Assembly: GCF_017086405.1 (NCBI RefSeq) | Contig: NZ_CP070973.1 | Location: forward strand, 5,364,739-5,428,738 | DNA: 64,000 bases | Source of the DNA: Mycobacterium gordonae | GTDB taxonomy: Bacteria; Actinomycetota; Actinomycetes; Mycobacteriales; Mycobacteriaceae | Direction of reading: 5' to 3' | Shown: positions 20,020 to 29,192 of the stretch, in pieces | How positions within the stretch are numbered: the first letter of the stretch is position 1 | Layout of the letters: each line of letters opens with the position of its first letter | Translations under genes and position numbers: made by a program | The notes under the pieces: generated by a model | Told to the model about the DNA's origin: nothing | Databases searched by the model: none | The model's input: the letters and a program-made list of their open reading frames with translations, nothing else

Positions 20020-20588
20020 TTCGAATTCGCAATCGACTGGCGGGCCAATTCCTTGGCGATATCGCAGGCCGGCGGGAAGGGCTTCTGGCTGAAGCTCACC
20101 GACCATTCGATGAAGTCGTCGGAGAACTGGATTCCGACCTCACACAGCGAATCGCCCAGGGCCGGCTCGTTGCCGACGGCGATGAAGCCGCTGTGACCGT
20201 TGATGTTGATGTCCTCGACGCTGGCCCGGGAAAGCTCTTCGGTCTTGCGTTCACGCCCGATCGGGCTGCCGCGGTACCACGAGAAGGAGAAGTGCGGTCC
20301 CGAGATCCCGCCGCCGGCCAGCCACTGGCAGCCCACGGAGTTCTTGGCGGTGTTGACCAGCCCCGAGATCTTGGTCAGCTGCGTCACCGTTTCGTCGGTG
20401 ACGCCGCCGCATTGCGGGAAGAAGGGCCCGTGCTTGCCCTCCGCGTTCCCCGAACTCAACGGAACCGGTCCACCCGGCTTGTTGTCACCGGAACCGGAGC
20501 ATCCCGCCACTCCGGACACCAGAGCCGCGACCGCCCCACACGCCACGACCTGCTTCAAGACGAGCCCAGCCCACTTACGCCGCACCAC
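20016..20588 (-). CDS. lprB: Lipoprotein LprB (DUF3558 type)
   Basis: This 190-residue lipoprotein corresponds to Rv1274. It has a signal peptide with lipobox GVAGC (Cys30), then SGSGDNKPGG and the very conserved HGPFFPQCGGV, VGCQWLAGGG and SWYRGSPIGRE. The start is taken at GTG 20588; GTG 20585 is an equal alternative. Upstream, the DNA repeats GGTAGGTA twice, so the ribosome-binding site is ambiguous. It is divergent from the ABC exporter operon across 181 bp. Function unknown. Confidence 0.88.
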   Translation of the reverse strand: MVRRKWAGLVLKQVVACGAVAALVSGVAGCSGSGDNKPGGPVPLSSGNAEGKHGPFFPQCGGVTDETVTQLTKISGLVNTAKNSVGCQWLAGGGISGPHFSFSWYRGSPIGRERKTEELSRASVEDININGHSGFIAVGNEPALGDSLCEVGIQFSDDFIEWSVSFSQKPFPPACDIAKELARQSIANSK

Positions 20589-20769
20589 TACCTACCATTA
20601 CCTACCATTTCCCAAGGCTGCTGCCGGTCCACACGATGCACTGTAGCCGCAGCCCCGCGGGTCAACCACCGACACGCCATCTGATCAGGCGTTTCGGCGC
20701 AACACACAGACCCGGGCCGCGTCCGTTGGCGCGCAGCACCCCGCTCGCGAGATATGACACAGTTACCCC

Positions 20770-22518
20770 ATGCTCCTGGCACTGCTGCGCCAGTACATTC
20801 TGCCGTATCGCGCATTCGTGGCGGTGTTGATGGTCCTGCAGTCGGTCAGCACGCTGGCTTCGCTGTACCTGCCCACCGTCAACGCCGCGATCATCGACGA
20901 CGGCGTCGCCACGGGCAACACCGAAGCCATCATGCGGCTGGGCGTGGTGATGCTGGTGGTCACCGGTGTGCAGGCACTGTGCGCGGTGGGAGCCACCTAC
21001 TTCGGCTCGCGCACCGGCACCGGCTTTGGAAGAGACCTGCGCGCGGCGATGTTCGACCACGTGCTGCGCTTCTCCGAACACGAGACCGCTCGCTTCGGGG
21101 CGTCCACCCTGCTGACCCGCAGCACCAACGACGTCCGGCAGATCGTGTTCCTGGTTCAGACCAGCGCCACCGTGCTGGTCACCGCACCGATCATGTGCGT
21201 CGGCGGCGTCATCATGGCCATCCACCAGGAGGCGGCGCTGACCTGGCTGCTGCTGGTCAGCGTCCCGGTGATGGCGGTGGCCAACTACTGGATCATCTCC
21301 CACATGCTGCCGCTGTTTCGCGGCATGCAACGACTGATCGACGGCATCAACAGGGTGCTGCGTGACCAACTCTCCGGCGTGCGGGTGGTCCGGGCCTTCA
21401 CCCGCGAAGAATTCGAACGCGACAGGTTCGCCCGCGCCAACACAGCGCTGTCGAACGCGGCACTGGGCGCGGGCAACTGGCAGGCGCTGATGCTGCCGGT
21501 GACCACCCTGACCATCAACCTGTCCAGCGTGGCGCTGATCTGGTTCGGCGGCCTACGCATCGACGCGGGCCAGATGCAGGTGGGCTCGCTGATCGCCTTC
21601 CTGGCCTACTTCGCCCAGATTCTGATGGCCGTGCTGATGGCGACCATGACGCTGGCCGTGCTACCGCGGGCATCGGTGTGCGCCGAACGCATCACCGAGG
21701 TCCTGTCCACGTCACCGGCCATCGAAAGCCCCCGACAGCCGAAGTTCCCCCCGCATCCGATCAGCGGCCTGGTGCGTCTGGACGCCCTGACCTTCACCTA
21801 TCCCGGCGCGGATTATCCGGTGCTGCAAGACGTCTCGCTGACTGCCCGGCCCGGCACCACCACCGCGATCGTCGGCAGCACCGGATCTGGCAAGTCGACG
21901 CTGGTGTCGTTGATCTGCCGCCTGTACGACGCCACCGCCGGCAACGTCACGATCGACGGCATCGACGTCCGCGACTACGACACCGAACGGCTGTGGTCGG
22001 CGATCGGACTGGTGCCCCAGCGGGGCCACCTGTTCACCGGCACCGTCGCCGACAACCTGCGGTACGGCGCGGTGCCCGGGCAGCCGGTCACCGACGAGCA
22101 CATGTGGGAGGCGTTACGCATCGCTGCCGCAGCGGAATTCGTCCGGCCGCACGGGCTGCAGATGCGCGTCGCCCAGGGTGGCGTCAACTTCTCCGGCGGC
22201 CAGCGCCAGCGGTTGGCGATCGCGCGCGCCGTCATTCGCCGCCCGGCGATCTATCTGTTCGACGACGCGTTCTCGGCGCTCGATGTCCACACCGACGCGC
22301 GGGTGCGCACCACGTTACGGGAGGAAGCCGGCGAGGCCACCATTATCATTGTCACACAGCGAGTTTCGACCGCTTCCCAGGCCGACCAGGTGATCGTGGT
22401 CGACAAGGGCAGCGTCGTCGGCACCGGCAGCCACGAAGCGTTGCTGACCGAGTGCCCCACGTACGCCGAGTTCGCCGCCTCGCAAACGGTGAGCGCCGGA
22501 GTCGGGGGCACACCATGA
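20770..22518 (+). CDS. ABC exporter half-transporter, degenerate-NBD subunit (Rv1273c type)
   Basis: This 582-residue type IV ABC half-transporter has six membrane helices in the first about 310 residues, then an NBD with Walker [10 protein letters not shown] and signature NFSGGQRQR. Its Walker [13 protein letters not shown] has the catalytic Glu replaced by Asp. It is the first gene of a two-gene unit, overlapping its partner by four bases (ATGA at 22515). A TATGAC -10-like box lies at about 20752. The degenerate Walker B suggests it forms a heterodimer with the next gene. Substrate unknown; in M. tuberculosis the pair is proposed to move lipids or drugs. Confidence 0.93.
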   Translation: MLLALLRQYILPYRAFVAVLMVLQSVSTLASLYLPTVNAAIIDDGVATGNTEAIMRLGVVMLVVTGVQALCAVGATYFGSRTGTGFGRDLRAAMFDHVLRFSEHETARFGASTLLTRSTNDVRQIVFLVQTSATVLVTAPIMCVGGVIMAIHQEAALTWLLLVSVPVMAVANYWIISHMLPLFRGMQRLIDGINRVLRDQLSGVRVVRAFTREEFERDRFARANTALSNAALGAGNWQALMLPVTTLTINLSSVALIWFGGLRIDAGQMQVGSLIAFLAYFAQILMAVLMATMTLAVLPRASVCAERITEVLSTSPAIESPRQPKFPPHPISGLVRLDALTFTYPGADYPVLQDVSLTARPGTTTAIVGSTGSGKSTLVSLICRLYDATAGNVTIDGIDVRDYDTERLWSAIGLVPQRGHLFTGTVADNLRYGAVPGQPVTDEHMWEALRIAAAAEFVRPHGLQMRVAQGGVNFSGGQRQRLAIARAVIRRPAIYLFDDAFSALDVHTDARVRTTLREEAGEATIIIVTQRVSTASQADQVIVVDKGSVVGTGSHEALLTECPTYAEFAASQTVSAGVGGTP

Positions 22519-24416
22519 GCGCAACGATGAGTGCCCGCCCCCGCGGCGCGGCCCCGGCGCCGCCCAACATGCGCTCGCGCGACTTCTGGGGATCGGCGCG
22601 TCGTCTACTGGGACGGTTGACCCCCCATCGGCGGTTGAGCATCGCCGTCATCTCGCTGGGGATCGTCGGCACCGCGATCGGGGTGACGGTGCCCAGAATC
22701 CTCGGGCACGCAACCGATCTGCTGTTCAACGGCGTGATCGGCCGCGGACTGCCGTCGGGCATCACGAAGGCCGAGGCCGTAGCGGCGGCGCGCGCCCGCG
22801 GCGACAGGGCATTCGCGGACCTGTTGTCCGGGATGAACGTGGTCCCCGGCCAAGGTGTGGACTTCGGCGCGGTGGCACGCACCTTGACGCTGGCACTGGT
22901 TCTGTACGTCGTTGCAGCGACGATGCTTTGGGGCCAGGCCCGACTTCTCAACGTCACGGTGCAGCGGACCATCACCAAGTTGCGCGCTGACGTGGAAGAC
23001 AAGCTGCACCGGCTGCCGTTGTCCTATTTCGATCGACAACAGCGCGGCGAGTTGCTCAGCCGGGTCACCAACGACATCGACAACATGCAGACGTCCCTGT
23101 CGATGACGATCAGCCAATTGGTGACGTCGATTCTCACCGTGCTCGGTGTGCTGGTCATGATGATGTGGATCTCGCCGCTGCTGGCGCTCATCACGGTGCT
23201 GACCGTGCCGCTGTCCCTGTTGGCCACCCGCGCGATCACCCGCCGTTCCAAGCAGTTGTTCGTGGCCCACTGGACCAGCACCGGACGCCTCAATGCCCAC
23301 ATCGAGGAGACCTACAGCGGCTTCACGGTGGTCAAGACATTCGGCCACCAGGCCGCCGCGCGCGCACAGTTCCACCAGCTCAACGACGACGTCTATCGGG
23401 CCAGCCTGGGCGCCCAGTTCTTCTCCGGATTGGTCGCTCCGGCAACGGGATTCATCGGCAACCTGGGCTACGTCGCGGTCGCCGTAGTCGGTGGCCTGCA
23501 GATTGCCGCGGGGCAAATCACGCTCGGCAGCATTCAGGCGTTCATCCAGTACGTGCGGCAGTTCAACACGCCGGTGGGTCAGGTGGCCGGGATGTACAAC
23601 ACCCTGCAGTCCGGGGTGGCCAGCGCCGAGCGGGTATTCGAACTGCTCGACGAGCCGGAGGAACCGCCGGACCGCGAACCGGGGCTGCGTTCACCGGGAC
23701 CCGGACGGGTCGAGTTCCAACACGTGAGTTTCGCCTACCACCGGGGCCACCCGGTGATTCATGACCTGTCGCTGGTGGCCGAGCCGGGCAGCACGGTCGC
23801 CATCGTCGGGCCGACGGGTGCCGGCAAGACGACCATGGTCAACCTGCTGATGCGGTTCTACGACGTCGACTCGGGCCGGATTCTGATTGACGACATCGAC
23901 ATCGCCACCATGAACCGCCACGCGCTGCGTTCGCGAATCGGCATGGTGTTGCAGGACACCTGGCTGTTCGACGGGACGATCGAGGAGAACATCGCCTACG
24001 GGCGTCCCGACGCCGGCCCCGCCGAGATCGCGGCGGCGGCGCGGGCGGCCTACGTCGACCGCTTCGTGCACACCCTGCCGGCCGGCTACCAGACCCCGAT
24101 CAGCGGGGGCGGTGGCAACATCAGCGCCGGCGAGAAACAACTCATCACCATCGCCCGGGCATTTCTCGCCCGCCCAGAGCTGCTGATCCTGGACGAGGCC
24201 ACCAGCTCCGTCGACACCCGCACCGAATTGCTGATCGCGCGGGCCACCCGGGAACTGCGCCGTGATCGAACCAGTTTCATTATCGCTCACCGCCTTTCGA
24301 CAATTCGCGATGCCGACCGCATCCTCGTCGTGCAAGCCGGGCGGATCGTCGAACAGGGCAGCCACGCCGAGCTGCTGGCCCGGCGCGGCTCCTACTACCA
24401 GATGACCCAGGCCTGA
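22515..24416 (+). CDS. ABC exporter half-transporter, catalytic-NBD subunit (Rv1272c type)
   Basis: This 633-residue partner of the preceding gene has an N-terminal extension and an insert between the first two helices (about residues 75-120, [20 protein letters not shown]). The NBD carries Walker [10 protein letters not shown] and an intact Walker [13 protein letters not shown], but its signature reads NISAGEKQ instead of LSGGQ. Its degenerate signature would face the degenerate Walker B of the partner, giving one catalytic and one non-catalytic ATP site. This is the pattern known from heterodimeric exporters such as TM287/288. It is probably co-transcribed with the preceding gene and ends 127 bp before lprA. 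Confidence 0.93.
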   Translation: MSATMSARPRGAAPAPPNMRSRDFWGSARRLLGRLTPHRRLSIAVISLGIVGTAIGVTVPRILGHATDLLFNGVIGRGLPSGITKAEAVAAARARGDRAFADLLSGMNVVPGQGVDFGAVARTLTLALVLYVVAATMLWGQARLLNVTVQRTITKLRADVEDKLHRLPLSYFDRQQRGELLSRVTNDIDNMQTSLSMTISQLVTSILTVLGVLVMMMWISPLLALITVLTVPLSLLATRAITRRSKQLFVAHWTSTGRLNAHIEETYSGFTVVKTFGHQAAARAQFHQLNDDVYRASLGAQFFSGLVAPATGFIGNLGYVAVAVVGGLQIAAGQITLGSIQAFIQYVRQFNTPVGQVAGMYNTLQSGVASAERVFELLDEPEEPPDREPGLRSPGPGRVEFQHVSFAYHRGHPVIHDLSLVAEPGSTVAIVGPTGAGKTTMVNLLMRFYDVDSGRILIDDIDIATMNRHALRSRIGMVLQDTWLFDGTIEENIAYGRPDAGPAEIAAAARAAYVDRFVHTLPAGYQTPISGGGGNISAGEKQLITIARAFLARPELLILDEATSSVDTRTELLIARATRELRRDRTSFIIAHRLSTIRDADRILVVQAGRIVEQGSHAELLARRGSYYQMTQA

Positions 24417-24543
24417 GCGCGCTCACACCGTTCTCGAATGAACCGCCAAACAAGGGAATTCGGCTCGATGTGAGCGGCGCCTCACTAAGCTCGGGTGTCG
24501 GCTGTTTGACTGTCCGCTGTTGGGCCAACATTAGGAGATGTCG

Positions 24544-25287
24544 ATGAAGCTACCGGCTCGTGCCTATCGGCAACTGGTCGCCGTCGCCGCCGCGCTCGCC
24601 GTCATCCTCGCCATCGGCGGATGCGGAAGCAAAGCCTCCAACAGCGCAAAAAATCCCGGAAGCACCACCAATGCCACCAGCGGCGAGGCGGCGACCCTGC
24701 TCAAGCAGGCCGCCGACGTGATGCGAAAGACCACCGGCATGCACGTCACGATCGCGGTCGACGGAGAGGTGCCCAACATCCGCGTCACCAAGCTCGAAGG
24801 CGACGTCTCCAACACACCCCAGACGGTCGCCACGGGCGTCGCCACGGTGCTGGTGGGCAGCAACACCGAAGAAGCCAGGTTCGTCTTCGTCGACGGACAT
24901 CTCTACTCGGACTTGGGACAGCCCGGCACCTACACCGACTTCGGCAGCGGCGCCTCGATCTACAACGTGTCGGTGCTGTTGGATCCCGATAAGGGTCTGG
25001 CAAACCTGCTTGCCAATCTCAAGAATGCGGCGGTGGCCGGAAGCCAGCAGGTGAACGGCGTCGCCACCACCAAGATCACCGGCAATTCCGCTGCCAGTGA
25101 TATCGCGACCCTGGCCGGCACCCGGGTGACCGACGAGAACGTCTCGACCGTGCCCACCACCGTCTGGACCGCCTCGGACGGGTCCTCTCACCTGGTCCAG
25201 ATCCAGATCTCCCCCACTGCCAACACCTCGGTGACGTTGACCATGTCCGACTGGGGCAAACAGGTCACCGCCACCAAACCCCTCTAG
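24544..25287 (+). CDS. lprA: Lipoprotein LprA, LppX_LprAFG family (copy 1)
   Basis: This 247-residue lipoprotein corresponds to Rv1270c. It has a signal peptide with lipobox AIGGC (Cys27) and an LppX_LprAFG domain beginning TLLKQAADVMRKTTGMHVTIAV. Family members fold into a half-barrel that carries triacylated lipids, and LprA is a TLR2 agonist in M. tuberculosis. ATG 24544 was chosen over 24538 because it lies six bases after TAGGAG. A closely related second copy is at 34000-34734. It is followed by a DUF4189 gene, the same pairing as in copy 2. Confidence 0.94.
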   Translation: MKLPARAYRQLVAVAAALAVILAIGGCGSKASNSAKNPGSTTNATSGEAATLLKQAADVMRKTTGMHVTIAVDGEVPNIRVTKLEGDVSNTPQTVATGVATVLVGSNTEEARFVFVDGHLYSDLGQPGTYTDFGSGASIYNVSVLLDPDKGLANLLANLKNAAVAGSQQVNGVATTKITGNSAASDIATLAGTRVTDENVSTVPTTVWTASDGSSHLVQIQISPTANTSVTLTMSDWGKQVTATKPL

Positions 25288-25314
25288 CGCCGAGCCCTCC
25301 GAAAGGATTCATCC

Positions 25315-25683
25315 ATGACGACGACCACCCGTCGACGGCGGCTAGCGGTCGCCGCCGCCCGCGTGGCGAGCGCCGCCGCCCTGGCAGTCGCCCTGGCCCC
25401 GACCGCCGCGGCGACCGACTCCTACGGTGCGATCGCGTACTCCGCCAACGGCTCGTGGGGACGCTCGCACGCTTACCCCACAAAGGCGGCAGCCGAGGCC
25501 ACGGCCGTGAAGTCCTGCGCCTACCCCGACTGCAAAGTCCTCACCACCTTCACCGCGTGCGGGGCGGTCGCGGCAAAAGACCGCGAATACAAGGGCGGGA
25601 TCGGACCCGACCTGAGCGCTGCGATGAAAGACGCCCTGAGCAAGCTGCCCGGCGGATACATCGACACCTGGGCCTGCAACTGA
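25315..25683 (+). CDS. Secreted DUF4189 protein (Rv1269c type, copy 1)
   Basis: This 122-residue exported protein has an Arg-rich start (MTTTTRRRRR-like), a hydrophobic segment and a probable cleavage after APTAAA near residue 34. The mature part has the DUF4189 pattern YGAIAYS...AEATAVKSC...DCKVLTTF..CGAV...WACN, with four cysteines that could form two disulfides. It is only 27 bp after lprA, with GAAAGGA before the start. Function unknown. The paralogue is at 34779-35168. Confidence 0.88.
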   Translation: MTTTTRRRRLAVAAARVASAAALAVALAPTAAATDSYGAIAYSANGSWGRSHAYPTKAAAEATAVKSCAYPDCKVLTTFTACGAVAAKDREYKGGIGPDLSAAMKDALSKLPGGYIDTWACN

Positions 25684-25747
25684 CCGGCGCCCTTGGTCAG
25701 GTCACTCCAAGAATTCGTAGAGATAACAGAAAGACCACCGGCCGAAT

Positions 25748-25808
25748 CTTTGCTCATCACGGCAACCGCCGAAGCGGAGCCAGACATCTATGAGCAAAGG
25801 ACACGACC
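25748..25808 (+). promoter_or_regulatory. Structured 5' leader that would mask the ribosome-binding site of the first C39-like gene
   Basis: CTTTGCTCAT (25748-25757) and ATGAGCAAAG (25790-25799) form a perfect 10-bp stem. The 32-nt loop holds a second hairpin: GGC/GCC (25761-25763/25779-25781) around CCGC-CGAA-GCGG (25766-25777). The right arm of the outer stem overlaps the Shine-Dalgarno AAAGGA (25796-25801), eight bases before ATG 25809. Folding should therefore reduce ribosome access. Confidence 0.55.
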
Positions 25809-26534
25809 ATGAAGACCCTGAAGGTCTCCTCGATCGCAAAGACCGCCCTTTACGCCCTGGCAGCCAGCGGGGTCGCCAGCGCCGTCGCGTTGGGGCTCGC
25901 CGGCCCCGCCGCGGCCGGGACCGGCACCATGTACGGCGACCCGACCACCGCGGCCCAGTACTGGCGTCACCAGAACTACGACGACTGCGCCATCATGTCC
26001 AGCGCCGACGTGGTCGGACAGATCACCGGCAAGCTGCCCTCGGAGCGGGCCATCATCAAGGTCGCCCAGTCCACCCCCAGCGCCTCGCACCCGGGTTCGA
26101 TCTACGTCAAGCCCGCCGACAAGAACGACCCCAACTCGGGCATGGGAACTGACCCGGACGACCTGCCGACGCTGTTGGCGCACTACGGAATTCACGCCAC
26201 CAACACCGATGAGGACAGCGCCGGCCGGACCGGTGTCGCCACCGGGATGGAGGCCCTCGAGCAGTACCTCGGCAGCGGTCACGCCGTCATCGTCGGACTC
26301 AACGCCGAGATGATCTGGAACCAGCCGATCGAGAACAGCGGCAAGGACGGCCAGCCACGCGCCGACCACGCTGTGGTGGTGACCGGAGTCGACACCGCCA
26401 AAGGCATCGTGCACCTCAACGACAGCGGCAGCAAGAACGGCAAGGACGAGCAGATCCCGATGGCCGTCTTCATCAAGGCCTGGGCCACCAGCCACAACTT
26501 CATGAGCGTCACCCAGGAGACGCGTAAGGGCTGA
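25809..26534 (+). CDS. Secreted C39-like (papain-fold) peptidase, copy 1
   Basis: This 241-residue protein has a signal peptide (hydrophobic residues 12-33, cleavage likely after GPAAA near residue 36). The mature domain resembles the Peptidase_C39_2 family. The likely catalytic Cys60 is in QNYDDCAIMSSADVVGQ, the His at about 187 in ADHAVVVTGVD, and the Asp at about 204 in VHLNDSGS, giving the Cys-His-Asp order expected of papain-fold peptidases. It is the positional counterpart of Rv1268c, though that match was not verified. A hairpin in the leader overlaps its ribosome-binding site, and a terminator-like hairpin follows. The substrate is unknown; it may act on peptides or on peptidoglycan cross-links outside the membrane. 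Confidence 0.75.
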   Translation: MKTLKVSSIAKTALYALAASGVASAVALGLAGPAAAGTGTMYGDPTTAAQYWRHQNYDDCAIMSSADVVGQITGKLPSERAIIKVAQSTPSASHPGSIYVKPADKNDPNSGMGTDPDDLPTLLAHYGIHATNTDEDSAGRTGVATGMEALEQYLGSGHAVIVGLNAEMIWNQPIENSGKDGQPRADHAVVVTGVDTAKGIVHLNDSGSKNGKDEQIPMAVFIKAWATSHNFMSVTQETRKG

Positions 26535-26541
26535 AGCCGAC

Positions 26542-26573
26542 AGGGGCAGCCGCCGGTCGCACCGGCTGCCCCT
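26542..26573 (+). terminator. Hairpin terminator candidate after the first C39-like gene
   Basis: AGGGGCAGCCG (26542-26552) pairs perfectly with CGGCTGCCCCT (26563-26573) around a 10-nt loop, starting seven bases after the stop codon. There is no U-run, which is usual for mycobacterial terminators. Confidence 0.65.
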
Positions 26574-26653
26574 CTGGCTTGTCGCCCTGAACGTCAAGAC
26601 ATTTCAGCGCCGCAGATAGGTCCACCCGCCGCGGGTCGAGAAAAGGACTTCCC

Positions 26654-27379
26654 ATGATGACCAACAAGATCGCTGCCGTCGCCAGGACGGCCCTGCTGGC
26701 CCTGCTGGCCGGTACGGCCGCGGGGTCTGTGGCGCTGGGTCTGGCCGCCCCCGCCGAAGCGTCCGCGGGCGGCATCGTCTACGGCGATCCCGCGGCAGCG
26801 GCCAAGTGGTGGCGCCTGCAGAAGTATGACGACTGCGCCATCATGGCAAGCGCCGACATCGTCGGCCAGATGACCGGCAACGAACCGTCGGAGCATGCCA
26901 TCATCGAGGTGGCGCGGTCGACGCCCAGCACCAGGCACCCCGGCTCGATCTACATCCAGCCCGCCGACCCACAGCACCCGGATTCCGGCAACGGCACCAA
27001 CCGCCTGGACATCCCGGCGCTGCTCGCGCACTACGGCGTGGGCTCGAAGACGACCGACGACGACGAGGCCGCCGGGAACGGCATCGCCACCGGCATGGAC
27101 GCCCTCAAGCATTACCTGGGCAGCGGCCACGCCGTCATCGTGAGCGTCAACGCCGAAATGATCTGGGGTGAGCCGATTGAAAACAAGGACGACGAAGGCA
27201 ACCCGGTGTCCGACCATGCGGTGGTGGTCACCGGCGTGGATACCCGCAAGGGCGTCGTGCACCTCAATGACAGCGGCAGCAAGAACGGCCGCGACGAGCA
27301 GATCCCATTGGAACTCTTCGCCAAGGCATGGGCGACCAGCCACCATTTCCTGCTGTACACCGTGGCCACGGTCAAATGA
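26654..27379 (+). CDS. Secreted C39-like (papain-fold) peptidase, copy 2
   Basis: This is a paralogue of the preceding gene with the same length (241 residues), a signal peptide ending near PAEASA, and the same putative catalytic set: Cys in QKYDDCAIMASADIVGQ, His in SDHAVVVTGVD, Asp in VHLNDSGS. Surface segments such as the DPQHPDSGNGTNRLD loop differ, suggesting a different substrate. AAAAGGA precedes ATG 26654 (ATG 26657 also possible). The leader hairpin seen before copy 1 is absent here, so the two copies are probably controlled differently. Confidence 0.75.
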   Translation: MMTNKIAAVARTALLALLAGTAAGSVALGLAAPAEASAGGIVYGDPAAAAKWWRLQKYDDCAIMASADIVGQMTGNEPSEHAIIEVARSTPSTRHPGSIYIQPADPQHPDSGNGTNRLDIPALLAHYGVGSKTTDDDEAAGNGIATGMDALKHYLGSGHAVIVSVNAEMIWGEPIENKDDEGNPVSDHAVVVTGVDTRKGVVHLNDSGSKNGRDEQIPLELFAKAWATSHHFLLYTVATVK

Positions 27380-27660
27380 CTGCCCGGCGCGAGGACGGGT
27401 TCTCATCCACCACTTGGCAATTCGAGTCCACACGGATCATCACCGGGACAGCGACGGCAATCCGCGGGACGGGCCGAAGGTCCCCAATCGCAGACGTGCC
27501 GGCTCCGGGTTGGTGCGAATCCACTGCACTGGCACCAGAATGACACGCTGTATGGGACCCGCAGTAACACGACCGACAGCGATCAGGACACAATAATGAG
27601 GAAGGTCGCCGTACTGGCACCTCGGTATTCGACAGGCATCGGAGCCGCGGCAGACCTGGA
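27380..27660. other. Intergenic region upstream of embR
   Basis: This is 281 bp with no gene. It contains one short inverted repeat, TGGTGC (27511-27516) and GCACCA (27532-27537), that could be a protein-binding site. I saw no clear -35/-10 pair. Confidence 0.4.
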
Positions 27661-28821
27661 ATGGCTGGGAGCGCGATGATGGACACACATCTCGAGTTCG
27701 GTGTGCTCGGACCGCTGGAGATGAAGATCGACCGGGCCCTGGTGCCCCTGGGAACACCCAAGCAGCGGGCCGTGCTGGCCATGCTGGTGATCAACCGCAA
27801 CCGGCCCGTCGGGGTCGACACGCTGATCACCGCCTTGTGGGACGAATGGCCGCCATCGGGGGCGCGCGCCAGCATCCACTCCTACGTGTCCAACCTGCGC
27901 AAGCTGGTCGGCGCCGCCGGAGTCGACCCCCGCCTGGTGCTGGCCGCGGCGCCACCGGGCTACCGACTCACCATCCCCGAAAACACCTGCGATCTGGGAC
28001 GGTTCATCGCCGAGAAGACGGCGGGTGTGCACGCCGCCGCATCGGGCAGCTTCGAACAGGCCAGTCGGCATCTGTCGGCGGCGCTGCGGGAATGGCGCGG
28101 ACCGGTTCTCGACGATCTGCGTGATTTTCCATTCGTCGACTCCTTCGCCACCGCCCTGGTGGAGGACAAGATCATCGCGCACACGGCAAAAGCGGAGGCC
28201 GAGATCGCGTGCGGACGGGCGTCGGCGGTGATCACCGAACTCGAGGCGTTGACGGTGGAGCACCCCTACCGGGAGCCGCTGTGGGCGCAGCTGATCACGG
28301 CGTACTACCTCACCGACCGCCAGTCCGACGCCCTGAACGCCTATCGCCGCGTGAAAGCGACCCTCGCCGACGACCTCGGAATCGATCCCGGTCCGACACT
28401 GCGGGCGCTCAACGAGAAGATCCTGCGCCAGGAAACTCTGGACGTGAAACAGAACGCCAAGGTGACCGCTGTGGGAACCGTCACCGTGCTGGACAAGCGC
28501 ACCATGGCCGCGACCCAGAAAGTGGCCGCCTACCTACGCGACGTTGCCACCGGCCACGACTACCCGCTGCGTTCGGCGGCGACCCGGATCGGCCGCCTCA
28601 GCGACAACGACATCGTCCTGGACAGCGCGAACGTCAGCCGACACCATGCCGTCATCGTGGACACCGGGACCAACTACATCATCAACGACCTGCGGTCCTC
28701 CAACGGTGTGCACGTGCGGCACCAGCGGATCCGCACCGCGGCCACCATCCACGACGGAGACCACATCCGGATCTGCGACCACGAGTTCACCTTCCAGATC
28801 GCTGCGCACACGCAGGCCTGA
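27661..28821 (+). CDS. embR: Transcriptional regulator EmbR (winged helix-BTAD-FHA)
   Basis: This 386-residue SARP-like regulator (388 in M. tuberculosis) controls arabinosyltransferase genes and is phosphorylated by PknH. There is an OmpR-type winged helix in the first about 100 residues (RASIHSYVSNLRKLVG), a bacterial transcriptional activation (BTAD) domain to about 265, and a C-terminal FHA domain. The phosphothreonine-binding residues are all present in RIGR, NVSRHHAV and RSSNGVH. ATG 27661 (MAGSA...) was chosen because it matches the known EmbR N-terminus. It lies directly upstream of a receptor kinase, as in the embR-pknH pair of M. tuberculosis. Confidence 0.95.
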   Translation: MAGSAMMDTHLEFGVLGPLEMKIDRALVPLGTPKQRAVLAMLVINRNRPVGVDTLITALWDEWPPSGARASIHSYVSNLRKLVGAAGVDPRLVLAAAPPGYRLTIPENTCDLGRFIAEKTAGVHAAASGSFEQASRHLSAALREWRGPVLDDLRDFPFVDSFATALVEDKIIAHTAKAEAEIACGRASAVITELEALTVEHPYREPLWAQLITAYYLTDRQSDALNAYRRVKATLADDLGIDPGPTLRALNEKILRQETLDVKQNAKVTAVGTVTVLDKRTMAATQKVAAYLRDVATGHDYPLRSAATRIGRLSDNDIVLDSANVSRHHAVIVDTGTNYIINDLRSSNGVHVRHQRIRTAATIHDGDHIRICDHEFTFQIAAHTQA

Positions 28822-29192
28822 CAAAGCACGCCGGTAGCGGGTGAATGTGCCACGTGCACAATGACTTCCGCGGTGTAGTCAGCCGGATTCCGGCAGCGCC
28901 GGGGCGGGCGCGGGCGCGGAGGTGAGCGGGTACCCGGGCAGCGGCGGGGTGGCCATTGCCACAAGACTTTTCGTGATCGCCGGCAGTCGAGCGCCAGCCG
29001 GACCCGGCCGTTAGCGTCACCATCACGACAACATGTGCGGTTTTCGGGTGAGGGTGTTGGCAGTCTTGTTGGCAAGCACCCGCCGTCCCGATTACCGTCA
29101 TGATTGCTGAGGCCGGTGGTTGCGCTCCATGCAATACCTGAAGGCTGTTGATAGTGTCGGCGGGATTTCGGGTTCATCGAGGAGGATCGGCA
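28822..29192. other. Intergenic region between embR and the first receptor kinase
   Basis: About 370 bp without a supported gene. The end nearest the kinase holds TGTTGATAGTGTCGGCG (29146-29162), which is repeated upstream of the second kinase, and AGGAGG just before the start. The rest shows nothing I could interpret. Confidence 0.5.
29146..29162 (+). promoter_or_regulatory. Conserved element upstream of kinase 1 (shared with kinase 2)
   Basis: The 17 bases TGTTGATAGTGTCGGCG occur identically at 29146-29162 and 37823-37839, 30 and 26 bases before the two kinase start codons. The GATAGT part could be a -10 box. Flanking bases diverge, so conservation of this block suggests function or recent duplication. 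Confidence 0.45.

Noticed and set aside
24420-24500. TGTGAG-CGGCGC-CTCAC upstream of lprA copy 1, and its pairing with CGCTCACA at 24420
   Set aside because: It resembles a CRP site, but the TGTGA to TCAC spacing is eight instead of six, and the second pairing has a 41-nt loop. Too weak to call.
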